Part shown: positions 23,369 through 28,394 of the stretch, piece after piece
Numbering within the stretch: the stretch's first letter is position 1
How the letters are laid out: the number at the start of each line of letters is the position of its first letter
Assembly: GCA_042408955.1 (NCBI GenBank)
Contig: JBHOQQ010000037.1
Coordinates: forward strand, 1-28,394
From: CALGSZ01 sp042408955
GTDB lineage: Bacteria; Chloroflexota; Chloroflexia; Thermomicrobiales; UBA6265
Reading direction: 5' to 3'
DNA: 28,394 bases
The notes under the pieces: generated by a model
What the model saw: the letters and a program-made list of their open reading frames with translations, nothing else
The model's database searches: none
What the model was told of the DNA's origin: nothing
Program-made: the position numbers and the translations under genes

Positions 23369-23608
23369 CGCGTGCATTCCTCCTCTCCACTCAGCATGTC
23401 TATGCGAATCCCGAGCCCCGGTGCGCAGGGTTCGAGATGCTGCCGGCAGCGAGCAATTCCATACCGGTACGGCCAGCTACACGTTACAAAGTTGTGCCGG
23501 TTCCTGGGTTAAGATGGTGTTGCACTCGGAACGAGTGACGGGTGGGGGTAGCAGGTATGGACCGGTGGCCGTCGCCGCGCCCGAAGCGTGTGAGGTTTGA
23601 CAGGACCG

Positions 23609-24721
23609 ATGTGGACAGTCACGATCAATGACCTTGAGCGACTGGCAATTGGGGCAGGCATCCTTGGCACGGGGGGTGGCGGAAATCCCTATTTGGGGAA
23701 GGTCCACGCGAAGCAATTGCTGAAACAGGGTTACACGATCACTGTTGTTTCGCCAAATGAAGTGCCAGATGACGCAGTGGTGACGTCTGTTGGGTACATG
23801 GGCGCCCCGGTTGTAAGCGTTGAGCGGATCAAACGGGGCGATGAGCCGCTGATGGCGCTGCGGGCGCTGGAAAAGCATATCGGCCGCCAGGTGACGCACA
23901 TTGTGCCGGGAGAGATCGGCGGCTCCAATTCCACCGCGCCGATGGTCATTGGAGCGATGAGCGGCCTACCGGTGATTGATGGCGACGGCATGGGCCGCGC
24001 TTTCCCCGAATTGCAGATGGATACCTTTGCGATCTATGGCATTCCCGCGGCGCCGGCTGCGATTGCCGATCCCCGTGGTCATGTCGCCATCTTCGATGGA
24101 TTTGCAGACGGCCGAGTCTTGGAGCGGTATGCCCGCTCCGTCTGCATCGGAATGGGCGGCTCCGCGGGGTATGCCTTTCCCGTCATGTCCGGTGCCGAGT
24201 TACGCCGCACGGTCATCGGTGGCACGATCACCCTAGCAATCGCCGTCGGAGACGCCGTGCTGCGCGCTCGCGCGGAGCACACCAGCCCCGTCGATGCCGT
24301 GCTCGGCGTCACCGGCGGCAAGCGACTGTTCCACGGCAAGATTGTTGACGTCGAGCGGCGCCTGGTTGGCGGCTTTGCGCGCGGTGTGCTCCAGTTGCAA
24401 GGCATGGATCAGGATGCTGGCCGGTCGCTGATCATCGATTTCCAGAACGAAAACCTCATCGCGCGCACGGCGGAAGGGGACATCCTCGCGGTCGTGCCAG
24501 ACCTCATTTGTCTCGTCGACGCCGATACAGCCGAGCCAGTGACGACCGAGGTGCTGCGCTACGGCTTGCGTGTGGTGGCGCTGGGCATTCCCGCGCCCGA
24601 GGCGCTGAAAACTCCGGAAGCGCTGGCCGTGATCGGCCCGGCGGCATTCGGCTACCACGACGTGGAATACCAGCCGCTGGCTGGCGCTTATGGTCAGGGT
24701 GCGCTCGCGCTTGCTCAGTAA
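23609..24721 (+). CDS. DUF917 family protein
   Basis: This protein of about 370 residues matches the DUF917 family (also annotated S-methyl thiohydantoin desulfurase domain). The N-terminal block is LERLAIGAGILGTGGGGNPY, followed by VSPNEVPDDAVVTSVGYMGA, HIVPGEIGGSNSTAPMVIGA, PVIDGDGMGRAFPELQM, then a C-terminal part with GKIVDVERRLVGGFARGVL and GDILAVVPDLICLVDADTAE. Many members lie beside hydantoinase/oxoprolinase genes, which are not seen here. The ATG at 23609 is chosen because it begins the family's usual N-terminus; a TTG four codons earlier is possible. The biochemical role is largely unknown. It diverges from phoD and converges on the gene at 24936-25478. Confidence 0.88.
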   Translation: MWTVTINDLERLAIGAGILGTGGGGNPYLGKVHAKQLLKQGYTITVVSPNEVPDDAVVTSVGYMGAPVVSVERIKRGDEPLMALRALEKHIGRQVTHIVPGEIGGSNSTAPMVIGAMSGLPVIDGDGMGRAFPELQMDTFAIYGIPAAPAAIADPRGHVAIFDGFADGRVLERYARSVCIGMGGSAGYAFPVMSGAELRRTVIGGTITLAIAVGDAVLRARAEHTSPVDAVLGVTGGKRLFHGKIVDVERRLVGGFARGVLQLQGMDQDAGRSLIIDFQNENLIARTAEGDILAVVPDLICLVDADTAEPVTTEVLRYGLRVVALGIPAPEALKTPEALAVIGPAAFGYHDVEYQPLAGAYGQGALALAQ

Positions 24722-24864
24722 CCTTCGAAATTTGCGACTCGCATGGACGCACCAGCGCCGCAGCGGCTCAGCCGTGCATCATCCGGGAGCCGCGAATGGG
24801 GAGAGATCTCTCGCTGCTCTCGGGATGACTGAGGCTCATGAGGATGAGGAACGGCTCGCTGGCA

Positions 24865-24904
24865 AGCGCCCTTATTGCACTTGGGACGACTACCAAAGGG
24901 CGCT
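24865..24904. terminator. Inverted repeat between convergent genes
   Basis: AGCGCCCTT (24865-24873) is perfectly complementary to AAGGGCGCT (24896-24904) with a 22-base loop. It lies between the stop of the DUF917 gene and the convergent gene at 24936, so it could be a bidirectional terminator. The loop is long. Confidence 0.35.
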
Positions 24905-24935
24905 CAAACGCTCATGTTCGGTAACCTGCTCGCGA

Positions 24936-25478
24936 CTAGTCTGATGGGGACTGCTCACTCTCGCTAGCAGGCACCGAGTCTTCCGTGCGGGCGATGGACG
25001 TCAGCGCTCCGGCCAGGCGTTGCAAGAATGCGCGCTCTTCTTTCGTTATCGGCTCGCCGCCGATGCCGAGGATGCCGCCCGTGCTGGTGGCAAGCGCCAC
25101 TTCGGCTGCGATATCCAAAATCCAGGTGGCATAGGCGCTCATCTCTCCCGGCTCGGCTTTCTCGGCCAGAAGCGCCATCGCCTGGCGGCAGCGGTCGAAC
25201 AAACGCTCGGTCATCTGTTCGGCCGAGAGGCCGCGCATCGCCGTCGCAAATGCTCGCCCGACCTCCTCATCCTCCATCGCCCAGGCGATGGCGGCGATCA
25301 GCTCGTTGTCCGGATACTTCTCCACCGCGCGCGTAATGGCTTCGCTGCCAGCCGCGACCTCCCGCAGATAGCCCAGGCGGCTATCGTCGTCGGCGAGCGA
25401 GGCGCAGAGCATCGCCAGCACTGGCACCTCCACGAGGGTGCTCCACTCTGCGTCGGTAAAGTCGCTTCTGGCCGTCAC
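24936..25478 (-). CDS. Hypothetical helical protein
   Basis: I do not recognise this 180-residue protein. It is Ala/Glu-rich and predicted mostly helical by eye: DFTDAEWSTLVEVPVLAMLC, ADDDSRLGYLREVAAGSEA, ELIAAIAWAMEDEEVGRAF, AYATWILDIAAEVALATSTG, GEPITKEERAFLQRLAGAL, with a Ser/Glu-rich tail. No signal peptide or membrane segment is visible. The GTG at 25478 has AGGGAG about six bases upstream, preferred to a start 87 bases earlier. The repeated acidic helices and the glycine-rich loop GGILGIGGEPITKEE recall small TerB-like helical bundles, but that is only an impression. It lies 83 bases downstream of the LysR regulator and may be co-transcribed with it. Confidence 0.75.
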   Translation of the reverse strand: MTARSDFTDAEWSTLVEVPVLAMLCASLADDDSRLGYLREVAAGSEAITRAVEKYPDNELIAAIAWAMEDEEVGRAFATAMRGLSAEQMTERLFDRCRQAMALLAEKAEPGEMSAYATWILDIAAEVALATSTGGILGIGGEPITKEERAFLQRLAGALTSIARTEDSVPASESEQSPSD

Positions 25479-25561
25479 CGTGTCTCCCTTTCCCCTGCGT
25501 GTGCTGACCCAGCCTGACGCGCTGGTGATGCCACCGATCTTCGGACAGAGACCAGCAATGG

Positions 25562-26500
25562 TCAAGAGGCTCGGTCGCCGGCCGTCGTCATGCCGGGAAT
25601 GCCGTCTGACCCGATCGCCTGGCGGCAGTAGTCGCGAAAGACACGGACCAGGCGTGGCTCGCGGCGCAGCCGGAGTGAGGCGACGCCAAGATGCATCGGC
25701 CGGTGAGCGCCGGCAAGGGACACGGTGACCAGGAGCTTCCCGTCCAGTGACCGGTTCGCGACCGGCCGCGCATTGACGAGGCTATAGCCGAAGCCGTTGG
25801 CGACCAGCGACCGTACGACATCCGGTTGCGCCGTGCGATGGCTGATGCGCGGCTCCAATCCGTGCGCGGCGAACAGGGCAAGGAAGTAATCCCGGCTGAG
25901 CGGCAGGTCCAACAGCACCATCGGCTCGTGAGCAAGCTCATCGAGCGAGACGGCATCCCGCGATGCCAGCGGATGATCGGCTGCGCAGAGGACCATCGGT
26001 GGCAAGATCGCGAGGCGCTCAAACGCGATGTCGTCCGTAAGCTGGAGATCATACGTCAGGGCAACAGCGATCTGTCCTTCTCGCAGGCGCGTCAGCAAGC
26101 CATCCTGATCCGCCTCAGTAAACCGCAAAGTGATTCCGGGATAACGCTCGCTGAATCCCCGGCAAATCCGGGGCATGATCAGTGGAGCAAGCGTCAAAAA
26201 GACACCAACCTCAAGCTGGCCAGCGACGCCGTCGGCGAGCTCGTTGGCCATTCGGTCAAGCTCGGTTGCTTGCCGCAGGAGGTGCCGGGCCTCGTCGAGC
26301 AATTGGCGGCCAGCCGGTGTCGGCACAACACCGTGGGCATGATGGCGGATGAGCAGGGTCATGCCGAGCGAGCGCTCCAGCGCGGCGATCGCGGAAGAAA
26401 CCGCTGATTGCGACAGATGCTCCCGCTCAGCAGCGCCCGATACGGTTCCCGTCTCGCAGGCCGCGACAAACAATTGCAACTGGCGCAGCGTGAAGCGCAT
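25562..26500 (-). CDS. LysR-family transcriptional regulator
   Basis: This 312-residue regulator has the N-terminal winged helix-turn-helix (MRFTLRQLQLFVAACETGTV, SGAAEREHLSQSAVSSAIAA, LERSLGMTLLIRHHAHGVVP) and a periplasmic-binding-type effector domain (GQLEVGVFLTLAPLIMPRIC, HEPMVLLDLPLSRDYFL, VRSLVANGFGYSLVNARPV). Length is normal. No strong ribosome site was seen at the ATG 26500. The divergently transcribed gene that LysR proteins often control is absent: the upstream neighbour ppc is on the same strand, 453 bases away. The downstream gene at 24936-25478 could be part of its unit. The effector is unknown. Confidence 0.92.
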   Translation of the reverse strand: MRFTLRQLQLFVAACETGTVSGAAEREHLSQSAVSSAIAALERSLGMTLLIRHHAHGVVPTPAGRQLLDEARHLLRQATELDRMANELADGVAGQLEVGVFLTLAPLIMPRICRGFSERYPGITLRFTEADQDGLLTRLREGQIAVALTYDLQLTDDIAFERLAILPPMVLCAADHPLASRDAVSLDELAHEPMVLLDLPLSRDYFLALFAAHGLEPRISHRTAQPDVVRSLVANGFGYSLVNARPVANRSLDGKLLVTVSLAGAHRPMHLGVASLRLRREPRLVRVFRDYCRQAIGSDGIPGMTTAGDRAS

Positions 26501-26953
26501 GGACTATTCACCTGCACCGCAAGGGTACCCACCTGCCGTTGTACGGGACCAGACTTTCCCTTTTGGCCTTAGGGCCATGGTAGCGGTCTTGTGCCGGATC
26601 AGAAGCAGGAATCCGGTTGGCCACACGGCGGGCATGCCTTCGCGGAGGAGGGATGAGCGATGTGCGTGATCATCACACCACGATACCGAGCAAGGAGCAA
26701 CATCCGGACTTCGGGTCGAACGAGCGAGCGGCAGGAGTGGCCGCCACCCAGAGCACCCATCCACCGGTAACCTACCAGGAGCGGCCTGCCGCCTGCAATC
26801 CCACGCTGGCTACACCTTCCGCGATGCGAAGCGGCTGGTGCCATCCTCTGAGTTCCCCAGGCTGCCATCCCGCATGGGGAAACCCCAAGATCATGCTCCC
26901 CGGACTTGGCGGCCAGCATCGCGTTCCGCGCCGGCAAGGAGGACACCTCATCA
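26501..26953. other. Intergenic region between ppc and the LysR gene
   Basis: No supported gene is seen in 453 bases. A plus-strand frame beginning at the ATG at 26653, after GGAGGAGGG, would give a Pro/His-rich peptide of about 105 residues ending at 26970 inside ppc. It has no recognisable domain and is antisense to the ppc end, so it is not called. The region probably holds the LysR promoter, but no clear boxes were found. Confidence 0.5.
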
Positions 26954-28394
26954 TCAGCCGGTGTTCTTGAGCGCCCCGGCGATCCCATTAATCGTGAGGA
27001 GAACCGGGCGCAGGTAGGTCTCTGAGGAGCCGTCTCGCCGGAAGCGGCGCAGCAGCTCGATCTGGATGAACGAGAGGGGATCAACGTAGGGATTACGGCG
27101 CGCCACCGATCGCTGGAGGACCGGGTCGCGGTCGAGAAGCGCCTGCTGCCCAGTGATCGCAAGGAGCATGTCGCGCGTCAGCTCGAATTCCGTCCGGATG
27201 CGCTCCCAGATGCGGTCTCGCAGCTCCCGCGGCTCGACCAGCTCGACGTAACGCTCAGCGATGCGGAGGTCTGCCTTCGCCATTGCCAGCTCGGCATTGG
27301 AGAGGAGCGCGGCGAAGAATGGCCAGTCCCGCTCCATCTCCTGCAGCAGATCGAGTCCGTAGGTGTCGCGGCCGCGCGCGAGCGCCGTGCCGAGGCCGTA
27401 CCAGCCGGGCAAGAGGATGCGCGCCTGGGTCCAGGAGAAGACCCACGGAATCGCGCGCAGGTCCTCGATGCGCGTGGATGCCGTGCGCCGGGCCGGGCGC
27501 GAGCCGAGCTTGAGACGGGCAATCTCGTCAATCGGCGTCGCTTGCTGGAAGAACGTCACGAAGTCGGGATCGTTGTAGACCAGATCGCGGTAGACCGCGG
27601 CCGACCATTCGGCCATGGCCGCCAGCGCCCCGGTGAACACTGGCATCCGCTCCGGCGCGGGCTGTGGCAGCGCGCCAACGGTGCTGACCAGCACGGCGCC
27701 GGTGACCAGTTCCAGCTCTCGGTGCGCGATCTCCGGCAGGGAGTAGCGCGCGGAGATGACCTCGCCCTGCTCGGTCAACTTGATCCGGCCGCGCACCGTG
27801 CCGGGTGGCTGCGCCAGGATCGCGACATTCGTTGGACCGCCGCCGCGGCCGATCGAGCCGCCACGCCCGTGGAAAAAGGTGAAATCCACGCCGTGTTCTT
27901 CGAACAACCGGGCAAGTTCAACTTGCGCGGTGTACAGCGCCCAGGAGGAGGCAAGATAGCCGATCTCCTTATTGGAATCGGAGTAGCCGATCATCACTTC
28001 TTGCGTGTCGCCCCACGAGCGGACGGCGGACCGGTAAACCGGCTCTGCCAGGAGCCGGCACATGATCTCCCGAGCGGCCGCTAGGGAAGCGCCCTGCTCG
28101 AAGAGAGGCGCGATCTGCAGCATGGCATTGCCGCCGCCCACACTCGCCAGGAGCGATTCCTTCATCAACAGCAAGACTTCCAGAACATCGGACGGGGCAT
28201 CAGCCGCCGAGATGATGTAGGTACGGATGGCATCCTGATGGGACTCGGTCAAAAGTTCGCGCGTCAGCCGGAAGGTCTCGATCACCTCGCGTGCCTCCGG
28301 CGAGAGTGCGCTGAGGTCCATGGGGATGAGCGGGCGAGGGTCGGCGATCTCTTTTGCCAGCAGCGCCGCCCTTTCGGCCTCCGCCAGCGCCCGG
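26954..28394 (-). CDS. ppc: Phosphoenolpyruvate carboxylase, C-terminal half (runs off the right edge)
   Basis: The frame is open to the right edge and gives about 480 C-terminal residues of a protein usually near 900. It carries the signature blocks VMIGYSDSNKEIGYLASSWA, FTFFHGRGGSIGRGGGPTN and GRIKLTEQGEVISARYSLPE. Later come AIPWVFSWTQARILLPGWYG and the invariant ending LTINGIAGALKNTG, whose last residues line the active site. The enzyme adds bicarbonate to phosphoenolpyruvate to make oxaloacetate, replenishing the TCA cycle. The N-terminal part with the catalytic histidine lies beyond the window. An internal Met at 28321 is not the start, since the family-like sequence LLAKEIADPRPLIP precedes it. 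Nothing looks broken in the visible part. Confidence 0.95.
   Translation of the reverse strand, partial: RALAEAERAALLAKEIADPRPLIPMDLSALSPEAREVIETFRLTRELLTESHQDAIRTYIISAADAPSDVLEVLLLMKESLLASVGGGNAMLQIAPLFEQGASLAAAREIMCRLLAEPVYRSAVRSWGDTQEVMIGYSDSNKEIGYLASSWALYTAQVELARLFEEHGVDFTFFHGRGGSIGRGGGPTNVAILAQPPGTVRGRIKLTEQGEVISARYSLPEIAHRELELVTGAVLVSTVGALPQPAPERMPVFTGALAAMAEWSAAVYRDLVYNDPDFVTFFQQATPIDEIARLKLGSRPARRTASTRIEDLRAIPWVFSWTQARILLPGWYGLGTALARGRDTYGLDLLQEMERDWPFFAALLSNAELAMAKADLRIAERYVELVEPRELRDRIWERIRTEFELTRDMLLAITGQQALLDRDPVLQRSVARRNPYVDPLSFIQIELLRRFRRDGSSETYLRPVLLTINGIAGALKNTG

Noticed and set aside
26617..26970. Small plus-strand gene with a good ribosome site (ATG at 26653)
   Set aside because: The peptide has no recognisable features, odd Pro/His/Arg composition, and its end is antisense to the conserved ppc C-terminus.
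1..28394. tRNA, rRNA or known riboswitch
   Set aside because: No cloverleaf-like sequence, rRNA signature or recognisable riboswitch core was seen on either strand by eye; a covariance-model search was not possible.

Overview
The window is high-GC bacterial DNA with closely packed genes. It best fits Chloroflexota, class Thermomicrobia (Sphaerobacter/Thermomicrobium-like). This assignment is an inference. It rests on secreted proteins with Ala/Thr/Pro tracts (ATPTPEAT, GTPVPAGTP), Cox-type molybdo-hydroxylase subunits with CoxG, a DUF917 protein, many GTG/TTG starts with good Shine-Dalgarno sequences, and dispersed GC-rich intergenic repeats. No marker RNA gene was seen, so the taxon remains tentative.

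Layout. 1-686 (-) is the N-terminal part of a type III-B CRISPR protein, Cmr1; the rest of that locus lies off the left edge. 1090-2354 (+) holds two tandem ferritin-like proteins, one Tat-exported and one not, closed by a strong hairpin. 2561-4352 is a stretch of gene decay: a Gfo/Idh/MocA oxidoreductase with an in-frame TAG, a C-terminal purN fragment, and a C-terminal DapA-family fragment with a frameshift. The last two abut as if one deletion removed the 5' halves of a divergent gene pair. 4480-6251 (+) is an ECF sigma factor translationally coupled to an RskA-type membrane anti-sigma factor. 6343-10213 (-) is an Opp/Dpp-type ABC importer (binding protein, then DppB-like, then DppC-like permease) without ATPase genes; its binding protein has an in-frame TAA. 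10323-11099 (+) is a PHP-domain phosphoesterase.

11709-13716 (+) encodes a secreted PQQ-type sugar dehydrogenase followed by a secreted cupredoxin, with a convergent GNAT acetyltransferase. 14435-17914 (+) looks catabolic: a zinc-less MDR dehydrogenase, a second Gfo/Idh/MocA oxidoreductase, and a fumarylacetoacetase-family hydrolase. 18063-21056 (-) carries CoxG-, CoxS- and CoxM-like proteins and an overlapping family 2 glycosyltransferase, but no CoxL catalytic subunit. Then come a Nudix hydrolase, PhoD alkaline phosphatase (-), a DUF917 protein (+), an unrecognised helical protein (-), a LysR regulator (-), and the C-terminal half of phosphoenolpyruvate carboxylase running off the right edge.

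The most unusual features are the four broken or degraded genes in the first 10.3 kb and a family of intergenic repeats. The repeats combine a GACGGCTGATGGCTGA-like core with CTAGGGG guanine-run (G-quadruplex-like) tracts, and recur at about 11.1-11.3, 16.6-17.0, 18.0 and 20.2-20.6 kb. I did not find a convincing new multi-gene defence or metabolic system. The best lead for one is the CRISPR type III-B locus continuing off the left edge.
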